Assembly (NCBI GenBank): GCA_021817345.1
Contig: JAKAVC010000135.1
Location: 1 to 37,760 of the forward strand
DNA from: Deltaproteobacteria bacterium
GTDB taxonomy: Bacteria; Desulfobacterota; Binatia; Binatales; Binataceae
Direction of reading: 5' to 3'
Length of the DNA stretch: 37,760 nucleotides
Shown here piece by piece: positions 23,621-32,869 of the stretch. The stretch's first letter is position 1. The number at the start of each line of letters is the position of its first letter. Under the pieces are notes generated by a model. It was given only the letters and a program-made list of their open reading frames with translations. It was not told the origin of the DNA and did not search any database. The position numbers and the translations under genes are program-made.

Positions 23621-24985
23621 ATGAGTCAGGCGGTCCAGAACAAAGACGATCTCATCCGATACTTTCATGAGGGTGCCAAGCCGCGGGCCAACTGGCGGGT
23701 CGGCACCGAATATGAAAAGATTGCCGTCCTTGCCGAGGATGGACGCGCGCTTCCGTTTTCAGGCCCGCGCGGTGTTGAGGAAATGCTCCGGCGGCTCGTT
23801 GAGCGCTACGGCTATCAGCCGCTCGAGGAAGACGGCCGCATCATCGGGCTCGACGGCGAGCGCGCCCGTATCACGATCGAGCCGGGCGGACAGATCGAGC
23901 TTTCCGGCGAGCAGTGCGAGACCATCCACTGCGCCCATCGCGAATTCACCCGCCACGTCGAGGAAGTCATAGACGTTGGGCGCGAGATTGGAGCCGCGGT
24001 GCTTGGGCTGGGGATGCAGCCCGTGAGCCGGATCGACGAAATCGAGCTTTTGCCGAAGGCGCGCTACCGGATCATGTATCCGTACATGGCGCGCAAAGGC
24101 AGGCTCGGCCAGCGGATGATGAAGCAGACTGCCGGCGTTCAGGCCAACCTCGATTATTCGAGTGAAGCGGACGCGATGCGCAAGTTCCGGGTCTCGATGG
24201 GAATCGTGCCGCTGGTTTACGCGATGTTCGCGAACTCGCCCCTCTCGGACGGCAAACTGAACGGCTACCAGAGCTTCCGTGGCCATATCTGGACCGAAAC
24301 CGACCCGGATCGCTGCGGAATGCTCGAATTCGCCTTCCGCGACGACGCCGGCTTTGACGATTACGCCGAGTATGCGCTCGACGTGCCGATGTATTTCCTC
24401 ATCCGCGATCATCGTTATATCGATCTGACCCGCCCGCCCGGGCTCACGTTCCGCCAGTTCATGGAACGCGGCTTCAACGGCGAGCAGGCCACGCTGGACG
24501 ATTGGAGCGAGCACCTGACGACGATTTTCACCGAAGTGCGCCTCAAGCGGTATATCGAAATCCGCACCGCCGACAGCCAGCCGCCCGCCCTGATGCTCGC
24601 GCTGCCCGCGCTTTTAAAGGGTATCCTGTACAACGACGACTGCATGGACGGCGCATGGGATCTGGTCAAACGATGGACCTTCAGTGAACGCCTCGCGCTC
24701 AACGATGCCGCGCACAAGCTTGGCCTCGGAGCGCGGGCGGGGCGCGTGATGCTCAAGGATCTGGCCGCCGAGCTTCTGAATATCGCGATGACCGGGCTGG
24801 CGCGCCAGAAGGCATTGAACCGGAGCGGCGAGGATGAAAGCATCTACCTCTACCGGCTCATGGACCAGGTGCGAAGCGGGTACACGCAGGCGGCCCTGAC
24901 GATCGAACGATGGAAGGGAAGGTGGAATTACGACGTGAGGCGCCTGGTCGAAGGATGCTCTTACGAAGCCGAGGCCTGGCCATAA
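23621..24985 (+). CDS. gshA: Glutamate-cysteine ligase (plant/alphaproteobacterial type)
   Basis: 454 aa, with GAGGTGA just before the ATG. It makes gamma-glutamylcysteine from Glu, Cys and ATP, the first step of glutathione synthesis. The sequence matches the plant-type GCL family: WRVGTEYEKIAVL (Mg-binding Glu), ITIEPGGQIELSG, LGLGMQPVSRIDEIELLPKARYRIMYPYM, MMKQTAGVQANLDYSSEADAMRKFRV (split), VPLVYAMFANSPLSDGK and YIEIRTADSQPP. This type differs from the E. coli GshA family. No gshB is seen in the window, although grxC implies that glutathione is used. The next gene starts at the base after its stop. Confidence 0.95.
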   Translation: MSQAVQNKDDLIRYFHEGAKPRANWRVGTEYEKIAVLAEDGRALPFSGPRGVEEMLRRLVERYGYQPLEEDGRIIGLDGERARITIEPGGQIELSGEQCETIHCAHREFTRHVEEVIDVGREIGAAVLGLGMQPVSRIDEIELLPKARYRIMYPYMARKGRLGQRMMKQTAGVQANLDYSSEADAMRKFRVSMGIVPLVYAMFANSPLSDGKLNGYQSFRGHIWTETDPDRCGMLEFAFRDDAGFDDYAEYALDVPMYFLIRDHRYIDLTRPPGLTFRQFMERGFNGEQATLDDWSEHLTTIFTEVRLKRYIEIRTADSQPPALMLALPALLKGILYNDDCMDGAWDLVKRWTFSERLALNDAAHKLGLGARAGRVMLKDLAAELLNIAMTGLARQKALNRSGEDESIYLYRLMDQVRSGYTQAALTIERWKGRWNYDVRRLVEGCSYEAEAWP

Positions 24986-25879
24986 ATGGAATTCAGGCTT
25001 AGCGAACGTCACATAATCGCGCTCAATTTTGTGCTTGTCGCGGCGCTTGCCTATTTCGCCGCGGGCACGGTAAGCGAGATTATCGGCCTCCGATTCTCAC
25101 CCGCGCCCGTCGTCGCGACGGGAACGGTCTCGCGCGCCAGCGCTCCCCCAATTATCCACCCCCGCTCCTACTACCAACCAATAGTCCGGCGCGACATCTT
25201 TAACCTCGTTCCCGCACCCGAGCAGAAGGCGCCCGCGGTCGTCGAGGACATCCATCTGAAGCTGCTCGGAATTTCACGCATGACCGGCGGAAAGTCATTC
25301 ATCGTTGTCCAGAACATGAGCGGCGAGCAGGAGCTCTACCGCCTGGGCGAGATGATCCCCAGCGCGGGCAGGCTCGTCGAAGTTGACAAGGACCGCGCGG
25401 TGATCGAGCACGCGGGCCGTCGCGTCGCGCTTGAATTGCCGCGCAACAACCTGGCGGCAAACACCCCCTCGCGCTCGTTGCCGTGGCGGCACCCGATCCT
25501 GCCGGGGCACCCGCGCCCGGGCGCGGCCAGCTTCAACCCGCGCATCGTGAACATGGGCGGCAACCGCTACGCGATTCCCCGCAGCACCGTCGCTCAAAGC
25601 CTGAACAACTTGTCGAGCCTGTTTACGCAGATTCGCGCGATACCCAACGTCCAGGACGGCACTACCAACGGTTTCGCCCTCTCCGAGATAGTCCCTGGTT
25701 CTGTATTCGACGACATGGGACTTCGCGACGGCGACGTTCTCACCGCGATCAACGGACAGCCGGTAAACGATCCGGCCCGCGCGATTCAGCTTCTCAACGG
25801 ATTACGCAATCAGACGTCGATCGAGGTACAGGTGCTGCGCAACGGAAGTCCGATGACGCTTTCCTACCAGATCCACTGA
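24986..25879 (+). CDS. gspC: Type II secretion GspC-like protein with PDZ domain
   Basis: 297 aa. A short cytoplasmic N-terminus is followed by one membrane helix (about 10-30) and a Pro-rich linker. The GspC homology region starts at RRDIFNLVP and continues LKLLGISRMTGGKSFIVVQ, QELYRLGEMIPSAGRLVEVDKDRAVIEHAGRRVAL (split). A C-terminal PDZ domain has GFALSEIVPGSVFDDMGLRDGDVLTAINGQPV (split). In type II secretion GspC couples the inner-membrane platform to the secretin GspD. None of the other gsp genes is here, so it is either an outlying member or serves another export task. It is directly abutted by gshA upstream and by an acetyltransferase 2 bases downstream. Confidence 0.82.
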   Translation: MEFRLSERHIIALNFVLVAALAYFAAGTVSEIIGLRFSPAPVVATGTVSRASAPPIIHPRSYYQPIVRRDIFNLVPAPEQKAPAVVEDIHLKLLGISRMTGGKSFIVVQNMSGEQELYRLGEMIPSAGRLVEVDKDRAVIEHAGRRVALELPRNNLAANTPSRSLPWRHPILPGHPRPGAASFNPRIVNMGGNRYAIPRSTVAQSLNNLSSLFTQIRAIPNVQDGTTNGFALSEIVPGSVFDDMGLRDGDVLTAINGQPVNDPARAIQLLNGLRNQTSIEVQVLRNGSPMTLSYQIH

Positions 25880-25881
25880 CA

Positions 25882-26937
25882 ATGGAATTCAGGGCGGCAC
25901 GGCCTTCGGAACGAGACGCGGTGCTGGACCTGCTCGCGCTTTGGTACGACGAGCGCGAATTCTTTGCCCGCTACAACCGCAACGATCCGACGTTTCGCGA
26001 CGAACTCTGCCTGGTCGCCGAGGACGCGGGCCGAATAGTCGGGACCGTGCAGATCTTTGCTCGGCGGATTAACCTGGCGGGACAGGCGGTACCGATGGGC
26101 GGAATCGGCTCGGTCTTCGTGCGCGAGGACTACCGCCATCGCGGGCTCGCTTCCGAGCTGATGCGCCTTGCGGTGCGCACGATGGAGCGCGAAGGATTCG
26201 AGGTTTCGCTCCTTTTCGCGGAGCGGCTGACCTTTTACAACCGGTTTGGATGGCGCGAAGTCACGCGCAATTTCAGCATCCTGAGTTCGGCGGCCTCGCT
26301 TCCGGCGTCCCCGGCTCTCGAACTCGATGTCTTCAATCCGGCGCGCGATCTCGAGACGGTCGCGCGGATTCATCGCGATTACAGCGGCCGCTTCAACGTT
26401 ACCGCGATAAGAAGCGAGGCGGACTGGCGCGGTAATCTCGTCTTCGCCGCCAATGTTCCGAAGGCCGGATGCGGCGAGTACTTCGTGCTCGCGCGCGAGG
26501 ACGACGCGATTCGCGCCTACGCGCGGGCGCTTCGCTTTCACGGCGTCGCGATGGTGATGGAGTACGGGTACGAGCCGGGAAGCGAGTCGGCAGTGCTCGC
26601 GATGCTGCGCAACTGCGCCGAGGCTGCCTCCGGTATGGAAACTTCGATGTGCCTGCGTGGCGACCATCGAAAGCGCGCGCTGCTGCAGGGCGAATCGAGA
26701 GCCGGCGCCGCTTCCGTCATCGTCACGCATACCGAGCACGACGAGGCGCTTGAAGAAGCGCTGACGGCCGCGGGATGCGCTCCGATGCACTACCCGGACA
26801 ATAATTACATGTGGCGGGTGATGCTGCCGGAGCGGCTGGCGGAGCGGTTCGCGATGGCGCCCGAAGCCGCCTCGGAGTACGCTTTTTCGATGTTTGAGAA
26901 TTCGCGCTCGCTGTTCTGGACCGCGGACCGTTTCTAG
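25882..26937 (+). CDS. GNAT N-acetyltransferase, Eis-like architecture
   Basis: 351 aa. The N-terminal 150 residues are a GNAT domain: FRAARPSERDAVLDLLALWY, EDAGRIVGTVQIF, GGIGSVFVREDYRHRGLASELMRLAV with the acetyl-CoA loop RHRGLA, and LLFAERLTFYNRFGWREV, a phrase shared with Eis-type and YhbS-like acetyltransferases. A second region of about 200 residues (RDLETVARIHRDYSGRF, EYFVLAREDDAIRAYARAL, NYMWRVMLPERLAERF) looks like a second GNAT half. The acceptor is unknown; Eis proteins acetylate aminoglycosides and protein lysines, but that specificity cannot be claimed here. The start is 2 bases after the GspC-like stop. Confidence 0.85.
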   Translation: MEFRAARPSERDAVLDLLALWYDEREFFARYNRNDPTFRDELCLVAEDAGRIVGTVQIFARRINLAGQAVPMGGIGSVFVREDYRHRGLASELMRLAVRTMEREGFEVSLLFAERLTFYNRFGWREVTRNFSILSSAASLPASPALELDVFNPARDLETVARIHRDYSGRFNVTAIRSEADWRGNLVFAANVPKAGCGEYFVLAREDDAIRAYARALRFHGVAMVMEYGYEPGSESAVLAMLRNCAEAASGMETSMCLRGDHRKRALLQGESRAGAASVIVTHTEHDEALEEALTAAGCAPMHYPDNNYMWRVMLPERLAERFAMAPEAASEYAFSMFENSRSLFWTADRF

Positions 26938-27013
26938 CTCTCCGGTACGGCCTCGGCCGCGGGCGTTCAAGTGGATGGGCGGGATGACGAGGGTATTCGG
27001 AGAAATGATTTCC

Positions 27014-28249
27014 ATGAAATCGGCAAATGGTCATCCTTTCGCGTCGAGATCGAACCGCGCGGCGCGCGCGCTTTCGATTTTGCTCGTGATTGCGGCTCTG
27101 TCCACCATGGCCGCGTCACCCGTCCTCGCCACTCGGCGCAATCGCCGCGCGCATCCGCGCAAAACGGCTCGCGAGTCGCGCGGTCCGGCGAAGCCGCCTT
27201 ACGAGGCGGCGTGCGTGATGGAGCCGACGACGGGCACCGTCATCTTTGCCAAGAACGAACATGAGCCGTGGCCGACCGCGTCGCTCGCCAAGATGATGGT
27301 GATGCTAATCGTCGCGGAAAAGCTCCAGAACGGAAGTCTCAAACTCACCGATCCGATAACCACTTCGCGCAAGGCCGCCGAGATGGGCGGCTCGCAGGTC
27401 TATCTCAAGCAGGGTGAGACGTTTCCGCTCGCCGACATGATGAAGGCGATCGTCGTCCACTCGGCCAACGACGCAACGGTCGCGGTTGCCGAATACATCG
27501 CGGGCTCGACCGAGGCGTTCGTCCAGATGATGAACCGAAAGGCCCAACAACTCGGGATGAAGGACACTCACTACTATTCGGTTCACGGCCTTCCGCCCGA
27601 TCCCGGTCAGAAGGCCGACGTGTCGAGCGCATACGACGAGGCCCTTCTTGCGCGCCAACTGGTCCGTTATCCCATTATCCTGAAATGGTCCGCGATCAGG
27701 AGTGCCCCGTTCCGAAATGGCACGTTCACGCTGCAAAACACCAACCATCTCGTCTTCACCTATGGCGGATGCGACGGTCTGAAGACCGGCTTCTATCATC
27801 AGGCGGGCTTCAACGTCGTCGCGACCGCACATCGCGCCGGCATGCGGCTGATCGCGGTCGTGCTCGGCTCGCCGCTCAAGCGTGAGAACTTCCAGCAGGC
27901 GGCGGTGATGATGTCCGAGGGGTTCGCCAATTACGAGATGCGCCGGGTCGCGGCCAAAGGCGCGGCTGTTTCGAAAGAAGTCGCGATACGCAACGGCGAG
28001 ATTGCCTCGTTGAAGCCGGTCTTCGCCGAGGACGCCTCGGTTTTCGTCAAGCGCGATGACGCGGCCAAGGCGATCGCGATCAGCTACGAACTTCCGCCCG
28101 AGGTCAACGCGCCGGTCGTCGCGGGGCAGAAGGTTGGCACGGCCGAAATTTCGCTCGACGGCAAACCGATCAGCGCGGTCGCGCTCGTCGCACCCAAGGC
28201 CGTCCCGGTGCAAAAGTCGATGCTCTCCCGCCTATGGGAGCATTTATAG
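27014..28249 (+). CDS. dacA: D-alanyl-D-alanine carboxypeptidase (PBP5/6 type)
   Basis: 411 aa from the ATG at 27014 (GGAG 11 bases upstream); ATGs at 27005 and 26984 are alternatives. It has a long signal peptide with hydrophobic core (ALSILLVIAALSTMAASPVLA). The serine-peptidase S11 motifs are complete: SLAK (Ser90, Lys93), SAN (149-151) and KTG (256-258). A C-terminal PBP5-like domain (ASVFVKRDDAAKAIAISYELP) follows. The protein ends in a short helix (SRLWEHL) that could touch the membrane as in E. coli PBP5. It trims the terminal D-Ala from peptidoglycan stem peptides in the periplasm. It is downstream of the gshA-gspC-GNAT run with a 76-base gap. Confidence 0.93.
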   Translation: MKSANGHPFASRSNRAARALSILLVIAALSTMAASPVLATRRNRRAHPRKTARESRGPAKPPYEAACVMEPTTGTVIFAKNEHEPWPTASLAKMMVMLIVAEKLQNGSLKLTDPITTSRKAAEMGGSQVYLKQGETFPLADMMKAIVVHSANDATVAVAEYIAGSTEAFVQMMNRKAQQLGMKDTHYYSVHGLPPDPGQKADVSSAYDEALLARQLVRYPIILKWSAIRSAPFRNGTFTLQNTNHLVFTYGGCDGLKTGFYHQAGFNVVATAHRAGMRLIAVVLGSPLKRENFQQAAVMMSEGFANYEMRRVAAKGAAVSKEVAIRNGEIASLKPVFAEDASVFVKRDDAAKAIAISYELPPEVNAPVVAGQKVGTAEISLDGKPISAVALVAPKAVPVQKSMLSRLWEHL

Positions 28250-28289
28250 TGCGGCGTCCCGGCCAGGATTTTGGAGCGCAGGCCGGTAA

Positions 28290-28331
28290 CGAATGAGATT
28301 CTTCGCTTCGGCGGCCTTCGCCCGGAATGAC
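28290..28331. repeat. Possible dispersed intergenic repeat
   Basis: The stretch containing GAGATTCTTCGCTTCGG and ending GCCCGGAATGACC resembles short intergenic repeats seen in several high-GC genomes (ATTCTTCGCTTCG...GGAATGAC). Only one copy is in the window, so repetition is not shown here. It lies between the convergent dacA and YdaT-like genes. Confidence 0.3.
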
Positions 28332-28423
28332 CGGCACCAGTAACTGTGCCTCCCATCCATTAGCGCCGGTGAATAACTTTCCGTGGAAGCGCCCGGGGTC
28401 ACATCGCCCGCGACGAAGCGAGC

Positions 28424-28729
28424 CTAAAATTCACGGCGTTCGGTCCATTCTTTCGCCTTGGCGATTGCGATACGAATCGCCTTGCCCTCGTCGTAGCCTT
28501 CTTCGAGCAGCGCGTTGGCGATCTCGATCGCCTTGACCCGCACTTCGGGCGCCAGATTCCGCATCGAGCGCGGATAGTAGGTCTCATCCCACGGCATCGG
28601 AGGGTATTTTGCGAGAGCTTCGGAGTTATGGAAAGGGCGCCATCGTCGCGCGCCTTCTCCTTCGCTTAAGCCACGGAACTCTCGCGACATCGTATCCCGA
28701 ATCTTGATCGCAACTCCTCGGCGGCCCAT
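28424..28729 (-). CDS. YdaT-like small protein
   Basis: 101 aa. The C-terminal half, MPWDETYYPRSMRNLAPEVR then KAIEIANALLEEGYDEGKAI and RIAIAKAKEWTERREF, matches the short conserved domain of Bacillus YdaT-type proteins (pattern MPW...YP-x-SM-x-NL...KAI-x-IANA...GY-x-EG-x-AI-x-IA-x-x-KA-x-EW). Its function is unknown; in other bacteria it often accompanies stress-response genes. The N-terminal 40 residues are basic and divergent. Met14 (28690) is an alternative start; neither has a good ribosome site. Confidence 0.7.
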   Translation of the reverse strand: MGRRGVAIKIRDTMSREFRGLSEGEGARRWRPFHNSEALAKYPPMPWDETYYPRSMRNLAPEVRVKAIEIANALLEEGYDEGKAIRIAIAKAKEWTERREF

Positions 28730-29543
28730 TATAAACGGAGTTATCAGCCGCTTGTGTGATGGTACTTGGTTGCTTCGCCTTGAAGTTTTCTTATTTCAAG
28801 CCACAGCGCAGTTTTGAAATTCGTGCCTTGGAAACCGTCACTCGCTCGCTAAATGAAAACGGCTTGCGGGATCGTAACACCGCCTGCAGCCTTGCTGCCC
28901 GGCTGGAGATTACGCCCGTCGAGGAGACAAGAGAGCGCGCTTAGCGAAAGCTATTAACCGATCTGGTTTTGTATCAACGCCATGGAAGGACGGCGGCAGC
29001 TAATTAAGTGCGGCTTGGTTTCATTGTTTGCGATGGCGGCCTGGCTCGCGATTGCGCTAACCGGACCCTTCGCCCGCCACCGGGTCTCTCAACACAATCG
29101 CCTACATGACGGAAGCGTTCCCACCTCGCATTGCCGACAGCCGTCCGCCGCGTGGTGCAATGGCGACGGTTCGCTACGGATGACCGAACGGCTCCGCCCG
29201 TGCGGACGCCAGCATGCCGCGCGCGTGTGGCGGCGCGGCGTCGAAACCCCACTTAAAAGCCCACGCATTCGCCCTGACGCATCCAGTCGCTGGATAGCGA
29301 CCCGCCATCTGCGTATCTCGGTATGGCCACGGCGGATGACGCACGTCGTAGAGAGCGGAACTTCCCCCTTCGCATCTTGAGCGGCTGGTCGCCGGACGCA
29401 GCGATGCGCCCCGCGAATCCTGCCATACGGTTCTCGCTCACGGCAGAGGTCGTTGGCACCCGATTGCCGTGCGTCGCACCGTATGAACCCTTACAGCCAG
29501 GCCCCGCCTTCGCGCGAGGCCCTAACTCGAGTGCGTTGATGGA
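28730..29543. other. Gene-poor region upstream of the RND operon
   Basis: About 800 bases without a convincing gene. The first 250 bases are distinctly less GC-rich than the surroundings. A plus-strand frame from 28982 to 29380 (132 codons) begins with a membrane-helix-like stretch (GLVSLFAMAAWLAIALTGPF) but continues as low-complexity Arg/Ser/His-rich sequence, and I do not support it as a gene. No regulator gene for the exporter is visible here. Confidence 0.4.
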
Positions 29544-32500
29544 ATGTGGTTCGTTAAGATCTCCTTACGCCAACCGATCACGATAATCGTGATGGTGGTG
29601 CTCATTCTGTTGGCCGGCGCACGCGCCACGCTCGACACGCCGGTCGACATGTTCCCGCAAGTCAATATTCCGGTCGTTGCCGTGGTGTGGACCTACCAGG
29701 GTCTTCTACCCGACGAAATGGCGGCTCGAATCAACTATTTCTTCGAGCGCATGGTCACCACGCAGGTGAACAACATCAAGTCTATCCAATCGGAAGCGGT
29801 CATCGGCTACGGTGTCATCAAGATCTTCTTCCAGCCGAGCGTGGACATCAACTTCGCGGTCGCGCAGGTGACGGCCGCCGCGCAGACGGTGCTGAAGTTT
29901 CTCCCTCCGGGAACGACGCCGCCGTTCGTGCTGGCCTACAATGCGACGACCGTTCCGGTGCTCCAATTGGCGCTCTCAGGCAGGGGCATTTCTCAGTTCA
30001 AGCTGTTCGACCTCGGCAACAATTTCATACGTCCGATGCTGGCGAGCGTGCCGGGCGCGGCCGTGCCGATTCCCTATGGTGGCTTGAACCGGAGGGTGGA
30101 GGCGGACCTCAACCTGCAGGCCATGCAGGCAAACGGCGTGTCGCCCGACGATGTCACCGAGGCGCTGATGAGGCAGAACCTGATCATCCCGGCGGGCACG
30201 GAGAAAATCGGCCGCTTCGAATGGCACGTCCGGCTCAATTCCAGCCCCGTTGAAATCAAAACGATCAACGACATGCCGATCAAAAGAGTGAACGGCACCG
30301 TCGTCTACATGCGCGACATCGCCTACGTCCACGACGGAGCGCCGCCGCAAACCAACATGGTCCGCGTTAACGGCCATCGCGCCGTGCTTCTGCCGATATT
30401 CAAGTCGGGGTCCGAATCCACGCTCAGTATCGTCGCGGCCGCGAAAAGAATGCTGCCGCTAATCAAAGAGTCGATGCCCAAGGCGCTCAGGATACACACG
30501 TTCGGCGATCAGTCAGTGTTCGTGAAGGATGCGGTCGAGGTCGTGATCCGGGAGGCGGTGCTTGCGGCGGTGCTGACCGGGCTTCTGGTGCTGTTGTTCC
30601 TCGGCGACTGGCGAACCACGTTGATCATCGTGATGACCATTCCGCTCGCGGCGCTTTTTTCAGTGGTGGTGTTGTCAGCGAGCGGGCAGACTATCAACTC
30701 GATGACGCTCGGCGGCCTGGCGCTTGCGGTGGGCATCCTGGTCGATTCGGCCACGGTGACCATCGAGAACTTCGCCTATCATCTCGAAATGGGCAAGGAG
30801 ATCGTGTTCGCCATCATGGACGGCGCGCAGCAGATCGTGATTCCCTCGCTGGTCTCGCTGCTCGCCATCTGCATCGTCTTCGTCCCGATGTTCACGCTGA
30901 CCGGCGTCTCGCATTACCTGTTCGTGCCCTTGGCCGAAGCGGTTATTTACGCGCTGGTTGGAGCCTTCCTGCTCTCGGTGAGCTTCGTGCCGATGATGGC
31001 CCAGTTCTGGATGTCAGAAGCCCATCATGCCAGCGAGGGGCATGGCGACAAGCCTCGTTCGCGCAACCCGCTGGTGCGCTTCCAGCAAGGCTTCGAGCGC
31101 GGTTTCAATCGCATGCGTGAACGCTACCGCTCGCTTTTGGATCTCGCACTCGCGCATCCCGCGCCGTTCATCACGGGCTTCCTCGCTTTTATCCTTGTCT
31201 CGCTCGCGGTCCTGACGCCGTGGCTCGGCCGCAATTTCTTTCCTGAAGTCGATGGCGGAGCGATCCTGCTGCATGTGTCCGCGCCGACGGGCACGCGAAT
31301 CGAGGACACGGCACGGCTATGCGGGCGAATCGAAAAGGCGATACGGCGCGTGATGCGGCCCGGCGATATCGACAACATCATCGACAATCTCGACATCCCC
31401 TACAGCCCCATCGACATGGCGTATCAGAACACCGGCACCGTAGGGCCGGAAGATGCCGACATCACCGTGCAGGAAACGCCCGGCCACCTGCCGACCGCCG
31501 AGTATGTTGCGAAGCTGCGACGCCTTCTGCCGACGCTGTTTCCGGGCGTCACCTTCTCTTTTTTGCCAGCCGATATCGCAACCCAGATACTCAATTTTGG
31601 GGCGCCCGCGCCGGTCGATGTGCAGGTGATCGGGCCTGTCCGCGACGCGGTTTATGCGTACGCGGTGCGCTTGGAAAAGTCCATCAAACATGTGCCGGGC
31701 ACCGCCGATGTGCACATTTTCCAGCGCTTCAACTACCCACTGCTGAATATCAAGGTCAATCGCAGCCTCGCCCAGATGGTCGGACTGACCCAGGCCGATG
31801 TCGCGCGCGGACTGCTCGAGGAACTTGCGGGCAGCTTCCAGATTACGCCGAACTTCTGGCTGAACTGGAAGACCGGCGTGTCGTATCCGCTGCAGACGAT
31901 GATGCCGCAGTATCGTATCGATACCCTGGCGGATCTTTACAACATGCCGATTACCGACCCCTCCGCGCCGGGCGGTCGTACCCAACCGCAGAGCGTGACC
32001 ACGATTGCCGGGGGTGGCACCAGGTTCCCCGGCGGCACCGCCGTCAAGCTCGCGCCGGGCCAGACCATTCCGGAAATCCTCGGGGCCGTTGCCTCGATTA
32101 AACCCGAGCCATCGCCGGCGGTGGTTTCGCACTATAACGTCCAGCCGGTGGTGGATATCTATATCAACCGCCAGGGTCGCGATCTTGGGGCCATCAGCGC
32201 CGACATCCACAAGATTCTCCGCAAGGCACTGTCGGCTCGCCCACCCGGCACGCGGGTGTTCGTGCGGGGCCAAGTCGCCGTCATGACAACCGCCTATAGC
32301 GAGTTGTTCGCGGGTCTGGGCGTCTCCATATTGCTCGTCTACTTGCTGGTTACCGTCAACTTCCAGTCCTGGCTCGATCCCTTCGTCGTCATCGCCGCGT
32401 TGCCGGCGGCGCTTGCCGGCATCGTATGGATCCTGTTTGTCACTCACACTACGCTGTCGGTGCCCGCCCTGATCGGTTCCATCATGTGCATGGGTATCGC

Positions 32501-32834
32501 GAGCGCCAACAGCATCCTGGTGATCAGCTTCGCGCGCGAACAGTTGGCTAACGGTATGGACTCTGTGCGCGCGGCCGTGGAAGCCGGCTTCACGCGAATC
32601 CGCCCGGTGCTGATAACGGCCGGAGCGATGATCATCGGCATGGTGCCGACCGCCGCCAGCGCCGAACAGAATGCGCCGCTCGGTCGTGCGGTTATCGGCG
32701 GGCTGGCTTTCGCAACTGTCTCCACCCTTTTCTTCGTGCCCGTAGTGTTCAGCCTTGTCCATCGCAACCACACCAATGCGGTGCCGGAGGGAGGCGAGAC
32801 CGCGAGGAACACTGACCGCGGCGCGGATTCATGA
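29544..32834 (+). CDS. RND efflux transporter permease (AcrB superfamily)
   Basis: 1096 aa, slightly long for the family. The layout is standard: helix 1 near the N-terminus (PITIIVMVVLILLAGARATL), a first periplasmic porter domain with DMFPQVNIPVVAV, helices 2-6 at about 335-485, helix 7 near 545, a second porter domain, and helices 8-12 near the end. Helix 4 reads GGLALAVGILVDSATVTIENF, with Asp401 present but Ser402 where AcrB has Asp408. Helix 10 reads MCMGIASANSILVISFA, with Ala988 where AcrB has Lys940. The exporter would move compounds from the inner membrane or periplasm out through the adaptor and channel encoded next. The substrate is unknown. Order permease-adaptor-channel, with an ATGA at its 3' end (32831-32834). 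Confidence 0.93.
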   Translation: MWFVKISLRQPITIIVMVVLILLAGARATLDTPVDMFPQVNIPVVAVVWTYQGLLPDEMAARINYFFERMVTTQVNNIKSIQSEAVIGYGVIKIFFQPSVDINFAVAQVTAAAQTVLKFLPPGTTPPFVLAYNATTVPVLQLALSGRGISQFKLFDLGNNFIRPMLASVPGAAVPIPYGGLNRRVEADLNLQAMQANGVSPDDVTEALMRQNLIIPAGTEKIGRFEWHVRLNSSPVEIKTINDMPIKRVNGTVVYMRDIAYVHDGAPPQTNMVRVNGHRAVLLPIFKSGSESTLSIVAAAKRMLPLIKESMPKALRIHTFGDQSVFVKDAVEVVIREAVLAAVLTGLLVLLFLGDWRTTLIIVMTIPLAALFSVVVLSASGQTINSMTLGGLALAVGILVDSATVTIENFAYHLEMGKEIVFAIMDGAQQIVIPSLVSLLAICIVFVPMFTLTGVSHYLFVPLAEAVIYALVGAFLLSVSFVPMMAQFWMSEAHHASEGHGDKPRSRNPLVRFQQGFERGFNRMRERYRSLLDLALAHPAPFITGFLAFILVSLAVLTPWLGRNFFPEVDGGAILLHVSAPTGTRIEDTARLCGRIEKAIRRVMRPGDIDNIIDNLDIPYSPIDMAYQNTGTVGPEDADITVQETPGHLPTAEYVAKLRRLLPTLFPGVTFSFLPADIATQILNFGAPAPVDVQVIGPVRDAVYAYAVRLEKSIKHVPGTADVHIFQRFNYPLLNIKVNRSLAQMVGLTQADVARGLLEELAGSFQITPNFWLNWKTGVSYPLQTMMPQYRIDTLADLYNMPITDPSAPGGRTQPQSVTTIAGGGTRFPGGTAVKLAPGQTIPEILGAVASIKPEPSPAVVSHYNVQPVVDIYINRQGRDLGAISADIHKILRKALSARPPGTRVFVRGQVAVMTTAYSELFAGLGVSILLVYLLVTVNFQSWLDPFVVIAALPAALAGIVWILFVTHTTLSVPALIGSIMCMGIASANSILVISFAREQLANGMDSVRAAVEAGFTRIRPVLITAGAMIIGMVPTAASAEQNAPLGRAVIGGLAFATVSTLFFVPVVFSLVHRNHTNAVPEGGETARNTDRGADS

Positions 32835-32869
32835 CGCCATCGCGAAACGTGCGACGGGAGCACAATGAA

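Noticed and set aside
24986..25893. The GspC-like gene and the following acetyltransferase gene both begin ATGGAATTCAGG (24986 and 25882).
   Set aside because: Only 12 bases, encoding Met-Glu-Phe-Arg; the sequences diverge at once afterwards. Probably chance rather than a duplicated start region.
28982..29380. Plus-strand frame of 132 codons beginning with a hydrophobic stretch, considered as a small membrane protein.
   Set aside because: After the first 30 residues the translation is Arg/Ser/His-rich and non-globular, there is no ribosome site, and nothing is recognised.
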